Shown: positions 1-12,625 of the stretch, in pieces
Position numbering within the stretch: position 1 is the stretch's first letter
How the letters are laid out: each line of letters starts with the position of its first letter
Source: Prunella strophiata
Lineage: Eukaryota; Chordata; Aves; Passeriformes; Prunellidae
NCBI GenBank assembly: GCA_036583965.1
Contig: JAZBQD010000017.1
Coordinates: forward strand, 25,640,385-25,704,384
Reading direction: 5' to 3'
Length of the DNA: 64,000 nt
Notes under the pieces: model-generated
The model's input: only the letters and a program-made list of their open reading frames with translations
Database searches by the model: none
What the model was told of the DNA's origin: nothing
Made by a program: the position numbers and the translations under genes

Positions 1-468
1 AGCTGCAAGCTTCCACCACCTACCTGTGGGAGGAGATTTCCCAAAGGGTAATAATCACTCAGTTTCTGTCCTAAAGTTAGCAGCAACAAGTTTCCATAAA
101 ACTGAGGAATACCTAAGGAGACGGAGGTTTTGTCTCCCAAATATTGCACGAGCACACAAGGAAAGGTTGCAGTACATGGCAGTGACATGTAGGCATCTCC
201 CACAGCACTGAAAAACATTACTTGCCAAACTGAAGTGGGTGTTTTTCATGTGTTTGTTGGTGTCTTTATTTTGGATGATAGCAGTATGCATTTTTTACCT
301 ATTGTTAGGTAGAATGCAATAAATTTTTGTCTGATGAAGTACATAAAAAATAATTAACAGGTTTTTAAGAATCAAAAACCCATTAAAGAATAAGTTTTAT
401 TTCCTTACTTATATAAATCAGATATTTGCATCTAGTCATAATTTTGAGCAGGTTAATTTCTCTCTCTC

Positions 469-662
469 TTTTTTTTTTTTTTTTTTTGTTTCTTGACTTG
501 TGGAATAACACGTCAAAAGGCCAGTAAAACCAGAATTACCTTAGTAAACACTAGTAAAACCAGAAAAACCCATGTCAAAAAAAAAAAAAAACAAACAAAC
601 AAACAAGAAAACAACCAAAATAAACCAAACCCCCCCCCCCCCCAAAAAAAAAAAAACCAAAC
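469..662. repeat. Low-complexity T-run, then A-rich/C-run tract
   Basis: A run of 19 T (469-487) is followed, after about 90 bases, by an A-rich tract with CAAA-type units (575-662). A run of 14 C (630-643) is embedded in that tract, flanked by A runs. Short open frames crossing it are compositional artefacts, with Lys/Asn/Thr on one strand and Phe/Leu/Val on the other. No coding function is supported. Confidence 0.85.
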
Positions 663-3600
663 CAAAAATCCTGTAAATAAGTATAGACTGTATTTGAAAC
701 CTAATTCTTATGATATTTTTTAGCCTTTTTAGAAAAGTCAACATGATTTCCATGATTTGACAAGTTTTAGGAAGCTGTAACCAAAAAATACACAGAAAAA
801 ATATAGTGAACTGGAGAGATTGCATTTTCTGCAAAATACCTAAATGCTGGGTTTATGTTTTAAAAGTATTGGAAAATTAATGGAAAAGAGAATTAAACTG
901 TCATAGGTTAAAATCTACACAGAAGAATATTCTAAAATTACGCTGTTACCTGACCTTAAAGTAATCAAAAGTAGGAGAGAATATGAAAGAGCTATTAGCA
1001 GCATAGCACAAGCACATGAAAAAAATCAGAGTTGAGACATACACGAAGAGTATCCAAAAAGCAGCCAGGATGTACAATATTAGCCTGACAAGGTAAAGAC
1101 TGGAAGTATGGATCCATGCCAGCCAGTGATATATATGCACCCTGAGACTCAGTAACACATTTCCTTTAGTAGGCAGACTAAAGAAATTGTGTCAGAGTTG
1201 AGTTAATCATGTGGCAGCATTTGTGGAGGTGCTGGGTAAAGTGACAGTGCTCAGCAAATTTATCCCAAATAGTTGCTGCTGCTTAATGGCTTTCTTAGCA
1301 ACAAAAGAATCTATACATAAAGGTCCTCCTGCACCACAGAAATGTAATACTCTGTGAAATTAACTTCTCCACTTTACAAAATGGCATTGTCATAGAATTT
1401 AAATTTCAGACTTGAAAATATAAGGATGCATATACTCAGAGACATGCAGATCAATGTAATACAAATTACCGGCATTCTTAAACTTTTCCCAGTAATTTTA
1501 TTCTTGGAACCAAATGCATGATATAGATGAATAATATTTTCAGATGTTATCAATTCACTTCTCTAGAACAACTGTCTCTTAGGAAACTTTGCCAGCTAAA
1601 TAAAATATCAAAAAGCATTTTCTTCTCCAAAGATCCAAATCAACATCCACTCAGACATCCAGGAAAATAAAACTACAGGGGTGGATTTTGTAACAACAAG
1701 TCCAAGAAAATCAGCCTTAAAGAGCTATACTTGTAAGTATTTTCTCTGAAAATGTTTTAGTTATTCTTCAAAAGAGCCTCTTATACTTTGAATGACTGGA
1801 AAATGTGTTATGTGGCTTCTTATTTTGTTTATCAGAACAAAAAATATGTCAAATTTCAAATTCTTCTTTTAATTAAAAACCCCACAACATATTGAAGCTT
1901 ATACAAGGTTCTGAAATACTCTGCTGAACAAAAAAATAGAGATTGCACTTAATATATGGGATTATGTATCATATAATATATATCGTAAAGTATCCATGTT
2001 CAGAAGGTGGCTAAGGATTATTTCTTGTGCACAAGATGGCAGGATTAAAATTGTGTATTTAAATATATCTTCATTGTAAACAGCTGATTCATTTTTAAGT
2101 AATTTTCAAATAAATCAAAAGTGCATGAAGCTGAGGTTATAGAGACAAAAGTTAAACTTGAGACTTTCTTACTTCTGAACACTTTTGTCTGCCACCCCAA
2201 AAAACAATGATGTTTTACCTTGTTTCTTAAATTAAATATTTTTATATAGTAAGAGATGTGTCAGTAATTTAAGATGCATGGTAATTTCTATTTCCCTGTG
2301 GTTTTATGTTGCTTTCAACTTTCAAATATATGTCAGATAATTTTGTATTTGCTGTCTTTGCTTTTATTAATTGGGGGTGATTGGTTGGTTACTTGGTTGA
2401 GTTTTTTGTTTGGATTTTGAGAGGTTTTTTGCATGTTTGTTTTTCAGTTTTCTTAAATCTGAGCAGGAAAAGTTGAAGAAAAAGCATTACTTGTTAAAGT
2501 TCTAACTTGTTAATGTATTGTTACCTTTTGACCTGGAAGACTATTCATAGCTTACTACAATTTTTCTGAAATTGCTTGCATTCTCCTCTGGCCAGATTTA
2601 GAAGCACACAGTTCATGTAGCTAATTGATTATATTTAAATCATTTATATTTATTTATCTGAGAAGTAATACAGTTGGTATAAAGATAAATTTTTTTTTAG
2701 CATAAAATGAATAAACATATTTTTACCTCTGGATGAATTGGAAATATATTTTGGTCCAAAACTGGAATAAAGCTTCTGTTCTCTAGCATTATTCCTGAAC
2801 AATTCTGTATGAAAACCCCTTAAAAATATAAAATCTGTTGTGTCTTAAAAATAATGGGGAAGAAAATGTTTTGGGTTTAAATGAATGAATATACTTTATT
2901 ACTTAAATTCTGAATTGTCAAAATAGTCCATGTTTCATATTCCTTAATAGTAAACCTATATTGTGTTATATCAAGCAAGGACATTTGTTCCACTTTTTAA
3001 AAATATGTAATTTAGAATATCAAACTTACAAGAAAATTATTGTGCAGATACTATGGACTTATTGTGTAAGTTATGCAAGTCATCTCCCAAAATAATTAAA
3101 AATTATTTAAAAAATAATAAAGAAAGCTAGTTATATATGTCTCTTGAAAAGACATCTTACAAAAAAAATATTACTAGCAAAAAAAATTTAAAACAGTAAC
3201 TCTCTGACAATATGCAGTGCTGTAGGATGACATTAGTGCTACTGACCCTGGATTCATTCTAGGGAGCAGATGGATTAAGTTAAGCAGTTTCATTTTGCCT
3301 CTGAAGTCCAGTGGCCAGATGTAGCTGAATCTCCATGCCAATTCATTTTTGTCTACAGCATTCACAAAATTTCAGCCTTTCTGCTTTTTTAAACAGATTT
3401 GCTTTTCCATCGTAGCATTTCATCTTCTGTGAATAAGTTTTTCTTCAGTGGTTGCATGAAGAAAGCTTCTAACAAAAACATATCTGTTCAGTTGAGATAT
3501 GGCAATTGATATTGAAACAAGTAAACAAGTGAAAATTTTTAACCTTTACCATTGACTAAGCATTTGGAGGAATTTATGAAGAATAACATATGGAGTTAGG

Positions 3601-5965
3601 GAAATTTTAAAAAAGTAAATCAACGAAAATAAAGTATGTATATAAATTTTCACCTCTTGAAATGATATGTGGGACAGGACTTCAATTTTTCTGTGTATCA
3701 CAGTTTAACTTAGTTTCACTATTCATAAGAGAGGATACAGATAATAAGCAACCATACAGTGACTCATGAGACCAATGTTCTGCTTCCCTCTGAGAAGCAG
3801 ACAGCTTTTCAGATGTCAAATATTTTTATCCATGTCTGAAGTTTTAAAACTGTGATGCTAATATTTAAAATCTAAATAGTCAAAACAAACAGTGAGTAGT
3901 TACATCTATTCAGAATTTAATTCACACACTGGTGAGAAAGTATCTAGAGCACTAAATTACTTGAAATTAATTGAAAAATTAATTTAAGTTGTTGACTAGT
4001 TTCATGCAAATAAATTTAAAAAAGAACTTAAGCTTATAATTCAGGAAAGCTTAAATGAAATAATTTTGGCTTGAAATTTGTGAAGACTGAATGCATGGAA
4101 ACTGCCAGAATGCCATTAAAATATTTACTAGATTTCATCTATATGCTAAGCAATTTTGATAAATTTATTCATGACACAAGTTAAAGAATCAAATTTTTTA
4201 TACTCCTGATTCAAAAATGGATTCAGGGAAGTCTGTTTTTTCACAAGGATGACCTGAGTGGAGAGTTTTATTTAAGTGAATTTCAATTTCAATGAGAAAT
4301 TTTGGACATGCTATGGAAATTACTGTTTTATGTCATGAAGGAAATCAAATTTGGTGCTTACAGTTTGATTCTTGAAATGTATTTATGAATCTCAAATCCT
4401 ATGTCCAAACATCATTTTACCTTCAGCATCTTTAAGACAATAATATAGAAGTTAATTAAAAATATTTTAATAAATTAGTCTGCAAAAATAACCTTGTATC
4501 AAGAAATTTTTTTGATGGTGAGTTACTTTGGCTCCAGTCATACACCCTGTACAAGGTAACAGGAGAAAAACTCAAAAAGAGAAGGAATGCTGAGGACAGA
4601 GAAATTAATGACTGTGGCTTTATGAGCCCACTGAAAATACATACCTGAGTGTGACTCAGGAAGTAACTGCAAATTAAGTCATCCAATTTTTAAATTGCCA
4701 TATAAAAAAAGTGAAACTGCACTTTCCTGAGAACTGGTAGAATACATGGTCATGAGAATAAGACTGCTAATGTAGAGTCATATTTACCCAATTTTTCATG
4801 TCTTCACAGAGTGCTTCCAGGGAGAGGCATACCAGAAAATAAAATGTGATAGCTACTACTTATTTATTTATTTCAAGTGTTCTTTTAAAAAAAAATTATC
4901 AGATGTTTGTGCTTAGACCAAAAAAGTATTTTTCAAGGACTTTTGTAGCAAAATAATGTGTTTAAAACTTCATCATTTGTAAAAATCTTGTACTAATATA
5001 CAGAGTGTGCTGCTTCAATTGTGTCCCATTTGACAGTTTAAAAGCGGTGATAGGTAAAAAATCTTTTCTGCTACTACCATTTATTTACAAGATTATGAGA
5101 AATTTGGCAGATTGGAAAAGCTTTTCCATGTTTTGAATTTTAAAGCACAGGACTATGACAAGTTAAGAAATAGGAAAGACTTAAGGCAGTATATTAAGAA
5201 ATGTAAAATGCATTCAATGGTGTCCTTCTGGAGGTGAGTAGATGGTAAATGAACTCTCCTGTTGAAGTGTTAGGGAGATATGCCTTCACAGAACTCTAAA
5301 CTAGATTCTTCAGTGTGAAGTTATTTCAAACAAATAGGACAAGAGAAGCTTAGAAATGTAATTTTTACAATGTATAACTTGCATACAGCATTCTCCTTTT
5401 GTCAGGTAATATTACAGATCTCTGACAGATCTGGAGATAGGAAAACACCTCAAAGTCTCTATGGCCAAGGAAACCTACTAGATGGAAGGAGAGAATAACA
5501 GCTACAGTTGTAGAAAATATTTGGATGATATCCTAACTTCTCCCTCACTTCACACAAGGTCTTCCACTGCCTTTTGCATTGCTGCTCTCTCCTTCAATTC
5601 CATTTCCCTGGATTTGAGCTACCAGATCTCTAGTGGCCTGATCCATTCTTCATTTTATCAAATTTTCTTTCCTAAAACATTTCATATACTTTAGAAATTC
5701 TGCTTTTCCGAAATTGCACTTCAACGCTGTGTTTCCAGCATAACTCCACAGATGCACTGCCTCCTCTCTGCATTTTGAAACAGGTCACAAAACTTTTGGC
5801 TGAAGTGGTGTAAAGAATGGCCTTTCTCTGCTTTCATATGTTTTCCAAGCAATTAATTTTATCAGTGGTCCAATTACAAAGGTAGAAATACAGGATGGCC
5901 AACTTTGAAGAATGCGATTCAGTTTGGGATGATGCTTCCATTGCAGGTAAAAATAAAAGTTGGGG
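663..5965. other. Unique A/T-rich DNA, no feature recognised
   Basis: All frames are broken by stops at short intervals. I see no splice-bounded frame, no LINE or LTR motif and no RNA gene. Short A or T runs and AT-rich words are the only low-complexity content. The stretch is compatible with intergenic or intronic DNA. Old, highly diverged repeats could be present below what can be seen by eye. Confidence 0.55.
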
Positions 5966-5966
5966 T

Positions 5967-6000
5967 TTTTTGTTTGGCTTTGTTTGTTTGTTTGTTTTTC
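5967..6000. repeat. Short (TTTG)n microsatellite
   Basis: A T/G tract containing about five TTTG units (roughly 5979-5997), flanked by T-rich sequence. It looks like an ordinary simple repeat. Confidence 0.75.
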
Positions 6001-6765
6001 TTTGGGTTTTTAGTTTAGTTTTGTTTTGACCTCAGATAATGGATAGCATAAATAATAGAAACTGATGATAAATGGAAGAAAAAAATGAAAGGTCTATTAC
6101 CTTTACATGGAAACCAAATCAGTGGTACTTATATTTCTGCAGATGTACTGCATCTTCTTAAAATAATGCATGGAAGAACTAAAAAAGAATGATGGAAGGA
6201 AAGCAATTGTTGTGTTATTCCGATACTGAGTTAAAAATTGTAAGATATCAAAATGGATCATGCTGGGTTTTTTTGAGTAATTTTCTGTGTTCACATGATC
6301 TCTAGATCAAGTCCAAAGAAACTGACTGCATCAGTGAATAACAGATAGTTCTCAGAGAGTAAAGGACCTGGGAGAAAAGATGAGTATTTACCTTTCATAC
6401 CGATCTGCTGATTAGGATGGCAATACTAACTGATGTATAGTTCAAAAGACACCACCGTTTTGAGAATAAAAAAGCTGACCAAAAAAACCCCAAACAAAAT
6501 AAACCAAAAAACCACAAACAATGAAAATGAACAAAAAAGCAGGAAGCTTGTTAATAAGAAATTATTATGCCAACATCTTTAAGAAAACTTCTGGAATATT
6601 TAAAAACACCTCACAGTAACCCCAACAAGTTTTGGTCTAATAAATATTGTCTTATAATAAAGGTTTGAGAAAAGAAAAAATGAAGATAGCATGGTTTCCC
6701 ATTAAGGTAAAGGGTGCTAATTTGAAGCACGATGACATTCTTCAAAAACTGAAGATATTTACTAA

Positions 6766-6799
6766 AAGAGAAGAAATAAATGAAGAGAAGAAATAAATC
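6766..6799. repeat. Two-copy tandem duplication, ~17-bp unit
   Basis: Two adjacent near-identical copies of a purine-rich unit, 'agagaagaaataaat' plus two bases, lie head to tail. This is probably a small replication-slippage duplication. The surrounding DNA from 6.0 to 7.5 kb shows no gene or recognisable transposon. Confidence 0.75.
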
Positions 6800-7581
6800 A
6801 TAAACTCTCTCAGATTTACTTTAAAAAATTTTAAAATTAAGAACTAACAAAATAAAATTAATATTAAATCCATTCGCAAGCACAGGGAAGCATGCCAGAG
6901 AGTCTGTAAAGCCAATTGATTGCCTGCATATAAAAAAAAACCAAACAACATTTAGAGACGATAAGAGCTTTGCAGTGAAACTATGTATTTTTTGCATTAA
7001 AGTCCTCTGTGGGAATAAAATCTCACATTCAAGAAACATTTTGCATTGGGACTTGTCAAAGAATATATCTGTGAATGAAATGATGGCACACATTAAGCAA
7101 TAAATGACGAAAGGGATAGCCAAAAATTTTGGCAGATCCAGATGGTAGCAAGACTAGAGGTCTGTAGGAGTCCAAAGCAGTAAAATATCTACTAACAGAG
7201 AATAATGAAAAAGTACAGAACTGCTTACATATGAGTAATGAACAAATAAGCTAGAGCTCTTTAGACAGGAAAAAGAGGCAACTTGTTGATAGATGGGGAG
7301 ACATGTCAGATTTTTACAGAAAGGCAGGATGCCAGGAGAGAAATTGGCTGCTCGCTGCCATTTTTGGTGCATTAAATGATGAATTAAAGGTATCAGGAAT
7401 GAATACAAACAGATTCTTCATTCAAAACTGGCAACCATGAAAAACTAATTGCCAAAATTTGAAGCTTACAGTTCAACTTTTAGGAAAAGAAATACCTTCA
7501 GGATCCTGAACCACACCAAAAAATACCAGAGAGTCTAAGGCTTGAAAGCAGGCAGGTTAAGGATGCCAGCATCAAACAGTG

Positions 7582-7584
<3 letters not shown>

Positions 7585-7640
<56 letters not shown>
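7585..7640. repeat. (GT)28 dinucleotide microsatellite
   Basis: A perfect GT repeat of 56 bases. Open frames through it read as alternating Cys-Val on the plus strand and Thr-His on the minus strand and are artefacts. Pure tracts this long are normally length-polymorphic in vertebrates, and alternating purine-pyrimidine DNA of this kind can adopt Z-form. Confidence 0.97.
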
Positions 7641-7643
<3 letters not shown>

Positions 7644-9390
7644 GTGACTGAGACACACATATCTCACAAATATATATGTCCAGCCAAATATAACCCACAT
7701 ATATCCATATATCCCTACCAAAAGTTAAATGAGGGAATGTGAATATGAAAATAGCGGGCTTGAAGAAAATTACACAGTCACCCTATATCTACAGCAGACA
7801 GCAATGAAATATATAATTTAAGAAAATTAGTGAGAGAAGATTCTGTGTACACGTTAGGAGCTCAGAGAGAATCATTTATTTTCCAGGAACAGCAAAATAG
7901 GCTTGACATTTTTAAATAATATATTGTAGCTGAGATGAAGAGGCTTTCAAATATGCATCAGTGCACACCAACCTGAGCATTCTGCAACAAACTAAGTCAA
8001 TAGGACACTCAGCAAAGGAGTCAATGTGATTTGCAGTGTTCCTGGTAGAAATGTCATTCAAAATTGATGACAAGATTTCTGACCAAATGCTATCTTAGAA
8101 TAGTCTTTATCATTCTCTCTTTGACACTACATCTGGTGGCTTTTGACCCTTCTCAGAAAAGTCTCATTTCCAGCTGAAGAATAAACTAATCCCATGACAA
8201 TGTGTGAAATTAACTTAATGAAACTCTAGGAAGATAAAAGGTACTTTGGAAAGTCCTCTGCAGAATAAATGACTGTGAGTTAACAATTAGAATCTTAGTA
8301 CTTTAGCTGCTACTGAAATACAGGAGAAATAGCTCCTTTATTTTTTTTTTTAATTTTTTCTTGCTCACAGATGGAAGAATCTTTAATCTTTATGTTCTAA
8401 ATTACTTTGGAACCTTTATAAAAATAATCACAGATGCTACAAATGCCATTTAGAATATAGCATTATTAAGCCTTTTGGTTTTTGGCTGGCAAATTGCTCA
8501 GTTTGCTGTAAAAGCCCACATTACTTTCCATAAAAATGTTACTTTATTGCTACCACTGTGAGCATTTTGCACAAGGAAATTATTTCTGCTACCTATAGCT
8601 AGAAGTGTAGCTGGTACAAAACTGCTTTGCTGTACCCTGGAAATCTGGCTTTTGGTGAACTTTTACTTGGCATTTAGAAAGCCTTGGTTTGCACTCTTTC
8701 TGTGGTGAATTCCAAAGCAGCTGGCCAGACTCCCCAAGCACTGTAGGAGACCCTGAGGAAGGAAGGTGAAGAAAGTAATGTACATGACTGATGGAGGCCA
8801 GGATTGTGAATATATTACCCCTTATTTAGAAAATAAATCCTATTTGGTCTCCCACTTCTTATATGCTCACATCTGCTGCCAATATACTGTATTACTGGTC
8901 AGTTGCACATAACAGAAAGAATTGCATTTGGGTAGTAAGCATATCAGTAAAGAGTAATATGCCGGTTTATGAGAAAATTCAGGTCAGTAACTTACACTGA
9001 CTGTTTAAGAAGACACCTACTGTTCCTCTGTGCTCCTATTCCCTCTGCTCTGTATTAACTAGTGCTAAAACCTTATGACCCTTCCTCCTCTTTTCTATTA
9101 ATGATTTTAGAAAATAACCCATATATTTACCATGGAGATTTTGATGACAAGGAGGCTTAAATTCTTCATTCTCCTGCCAAAAATGTGCAAAAGTGGGAAA
9201 AGTACAATCAGAACTTTTGTTTTGTCACTCTCATAATGTAAGAAATATTTAATGGTATTACAATGCTAACAATGAATAAATATATAAAGTGAATTACTAC
9301 AGAGCCCCCTTTATTCAATCAACAGATTTCTTATATATTATAAGTAACCTAGCCTCCGGCCTACTTGACAGGTTTAGTCAAGATGATGAT
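7641..9390. other. Unique A/T-rich DNA, no feature recognised
   Basis: No coding, RNA or transposon signal is visible. Just after the GT tract, at 7665-7712, are several TATATA/CATATA words that extend the low-complexity zone slightly. Confidence 0.5.
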
Positions 9391-9473
9391 ACCATATAAA
9401 TAGTATTATAGACAGTATATACTATACTACATATATAGTAAATATATAGACTACTATATATAGACAGAAAAGC
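9391..9473. repeat. AT-rich, TATA-repetitive low-complexity tract
   Basis: A cluster of words such as 'agtatatactat', 'catatatagta' and 'ctactatatatag' gives short imperfect inverted repeats. It is probably a decayed AT microsatellite. No promoter is inferred from the TATA words, because nothing coding lies nearby. Confidence 0.6.
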
Positions 9474-9663
9474 AAAGTTAACTGAGGTTTAATGAAAGAA
9501 GCTGAAGCTTCTAGATGGTGGAATGCTAATCTGTGCAAATGACACTAAAAATTACTCCAAGAAAAATGAGAAGCAATTGGATTCCCATGTGACAAAATAA
9601 TTACTTAATACATAACTCACAAGGTTACAATACTGCTAGCATTTCAAACTTTTAAAAAAACTC

Positions 9664-9690
9664 CAAGCAAGCAAGCAAGCAAGCAAGCAG
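9664..9690. repeat. (CAAG)n tetranucleotide microsatellite
   Basis: About six and a half tandem CAAG units immediately after a short A run. It is a simple repeat of no evident function. Confidence 0.9.
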
Positions 9691-10189
9691 CCAAATTAAA
9701 CAGTTGAATTAAGTCTAAAATGAAACCCTTGTGTAAAAAATGCGCACTGGCAGAGCATGAGATTGGTGGGGAAGTACCCCTAAAAGCTAGATGGCACAAT
9801 GGGCCAGTACTCCTTTCAAGTGTTAAGAACCCCCAAGTGTTTCATCACAGAACAAATGGCTTAGCTGTAACCCAAAACCCAACCCATGTGTATTGTGTTC
9901 CTGTCTTTAAGGCAGCTTAATATTTTTAATAAAACTTACTATTAATAAATATTTAAAAGACTTTGATGGGACAGCATTTGCTAAATACTTTTTAGGAAAA
10001 AGTATTTAACTTTAATATTTTAAAGTTAAAATAAAGATGACTGGAGAGAAGAGTGGAATATCTGTGAAGGGCCATAGTGAATTGCTGTAGCTGACTAGAC
10101 TCTCTGAGGGTCCAGTGCAGGGATTCTCATATCATAAAATTAAGCAATTTCAAAATTGTCTGGGCAGGTTTATGGCTTTTTAAATTATC

Positions 10190-10210
10190 TTTTTTTTTTT
10201 TTTTTTTTTT
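10190..10210. repeat. T homopolymer, 21 nt
   Basis: An uninterrupted T run. It is not accompanied by a recognisable retroposed body on either strand, so it is annotated only as a homopolymer. Confidence 0.85.
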
Positions 10211-12470
10211 CCTGGGAAGGATATTGATCATTGAAAATGTTTATTCATGGCATATAAGCCAAGGCTTGCAGAAATAATTAAGTATTTATTAGATCTACAG
10301 GATGCAAATGGTAATCGTGTCTTCAGCTTGTTCTTTCACGACTTGTATCACAATAAAATGATTAGGAAATGCTAATTCACCTGCTGGCAGGCAACATACT
10401 CACAAGCACCATCTACTTTTCAGTCATAAGGGAATTAAGCATTACATTCTTCAATACACAGTAGAACATGTTCTTTCAACCTCTTTTTCAATCAAGTCAT
10501 ATTTAGTGAGTATAGCTCTGTTTTTATCTAGCAGTGACCTAACCTCCCTTTGAAGTTCTCTTTAAGGAGAAATAATGAACTCTTCCTTTATGTAGTGAAC
10601 ACAATATGAAATCAGACTGCTGTATCCTATGGTTTTCCTAGATGACCTTATTTGCATTTGTTATTACTGTAGCTATAACAATTTACTGATTTTTTACAGT
10701 AGATTTATATGTTTTTGAATTAAGTTTTAGGTTAGGGAACTTTGCTAAGTTCATGCTCATGAAAAAAAAGATACAAAGACACCTCATTTATTTGGAAAAA
10801 AATGCTCTCCTTGAAGGGAGTGTTTTTCCTGCAGTGCTTGAGAATGGGAGGAATAGAATGAAAGAAATGACACCACACTGTTATGAATAGGGAAATAATT
10901 CACTGCAGCAGATTTTATAGTGTAAGAACTGGATGACTTTCTAGTCATCCAGAAGTAGGATGTTCTTTAGAGTGTAACTGTTTCAGAGCACCATTTGTTT
11001 TATCTTTTTATTGACCATTTGATTAGCCTTTCTTTAAGTTAATGTACATGTATATCTGATATGTAAACCAGCTTTGATATATGCCTTCAAGTAGAGCACT
11101 CCCATGCTTTAATAGAGTATTAAAGACCTGTCTTTCACAAATGTTTCTAATTTCTCTAATTTTGTTTTAATAAGGTGAAAGGAAACATACCTAAATCAAC
11201 AGGGAAACTCTTAGAAAATCCATAAGACACCGTGACTGGACATGACATAAACAAGACTTTTGAGGTAGAGCTGCCTAGATTTTCTTCTCATGTGATGATA
11301 GTCCTCAAAGAAGACAAAAGCTTCTTACAGCAAAAATTAAAAAAAAAAAAATCCTTTAATTCTTCATCCACTCTGCTCTTGTACTTCTGCCATGTTTGAT
11401 TGTATTTCTGCATCTGGCTTATTGTAAACTCTGGCTGGTGTTTACTATGAAGTCTGTAGCTGCTGAGATTTAGTGGTCTGCTCATCTTTATATTCTCTCT
11501 GCTTACCTTTGGGGAGAAGTTCCTTTGGTCAGTGGTAACTATGTCAATCTCTTTGTTTTACAGATCCTTTAAAACTTTCTATGCGTAGGCTCATTTTTAA
11601 TCCTGAAGAGAGAAATATCTTTTGCCTCTTCCACAAGGTCTCAGATAGCACAGACATAAGTATTTCAGGTTTATAACACAGGGAGAGTGATTAAATATAA
11701 ATAAATATAAAGTGATTAAATATAAACAGATTTAAAATATGTTGAAAAATATTACCTGTGACAGATATAAGCATGAACACTCTCTGTATCCTGCCAAAAG
11801 GACAACTTGCAAATAGTTTTTAGTCCATGGTTTCGGTGTCTTTTTCCAGTTCAAGAAAAAAAGTTCCTACCAGCTAACTTAGTTTAGTAAAAAGTGAATG
11901 GGAATGTATCTGTATGTGTGTTCCCTGAAGTGAGCTGCAAAAATTGGTGTCAAAAAACTAAAACAATTTTCAGAAATTGCCACTATTATTTGGGCAGAAG
12001 AGCTTGAGCATACAGATTTTCTTCTTAAGAACTCTATGAAATCAGCACAATGTAGAATAATTCCATAAACATGGCAAACCATCAGGTATATTCCCGTTTG
12101 CTCCTCATGATTTATTTCAGCTTACCTTCAAAAAAGCTTGACAAAAATGCCTTACTTGACTTAATTCATATATAGTCCAAGAACTTCCCAGCTGTGACAG
12201 TGAATGACCTTTTTGTGATTACTTCAAAGCAAATAGTTTGTTCTGAAGCAGCTCCTTCTAGCAGAAAAATCTTCTATACAGGACACGTTGCTCCACTAGA
12301 TTTTAAGATAATGTAAATGATATGAGGTAATGAAATGAACACTGGGTCTGCTACAGATTGTGTTTATTTTTTAAATGAAATTATTTTAAACTTTTTTTAA
12401 AAAATATTTTCTCATGAGGCAATAGAGGTTCAGAGGTTTTACTAGATGATCTTTAAACCCAAACAATTCT
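10211..12470. other. Unique A/T-rich DNA, no gene recognised
   Basis: No coding or transposon signal is seen. A short direct repeat of 'agtgattaaatataa'-like units lies near 11.69-11.73 kb. The minus-strand frame at 11288-11485 is short, contains a poly-Phe stretch from an A run, and is not credible as a gene. Confidence 0.5.
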
Positions 12471-12507
<37 letters not shown>

Positions 12508-12625
12508 ATTTTTTCTTATATTTTATTTATATATATGATTTATATATATATATATATATATGATCTTATATTTTCTTATTTATCTATAACTTTTTATATA
12601 GATATATATATATAATCTTATAATT
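12471..12625. repeat. Compound (AT)n microsatellite
   Basis: Three blocks of alternating AT (about 12475-12504, 12527-12561 and 12594-12614) are separated by similar spacers that contain 'gat' followed by T-rich sequence and 'cttata'. The repeating spacer suggests a compound or higher-order expansion rather than three independent microsatellites. The tract is self-complementary and could extrude as a hairpin. Confidence 0.92.

Noticed and set aside
9391..9473. TATA-rich cluster as a promoter
   Set aside because: It is AT low-complexity sequence with no transcribed feature downstream.
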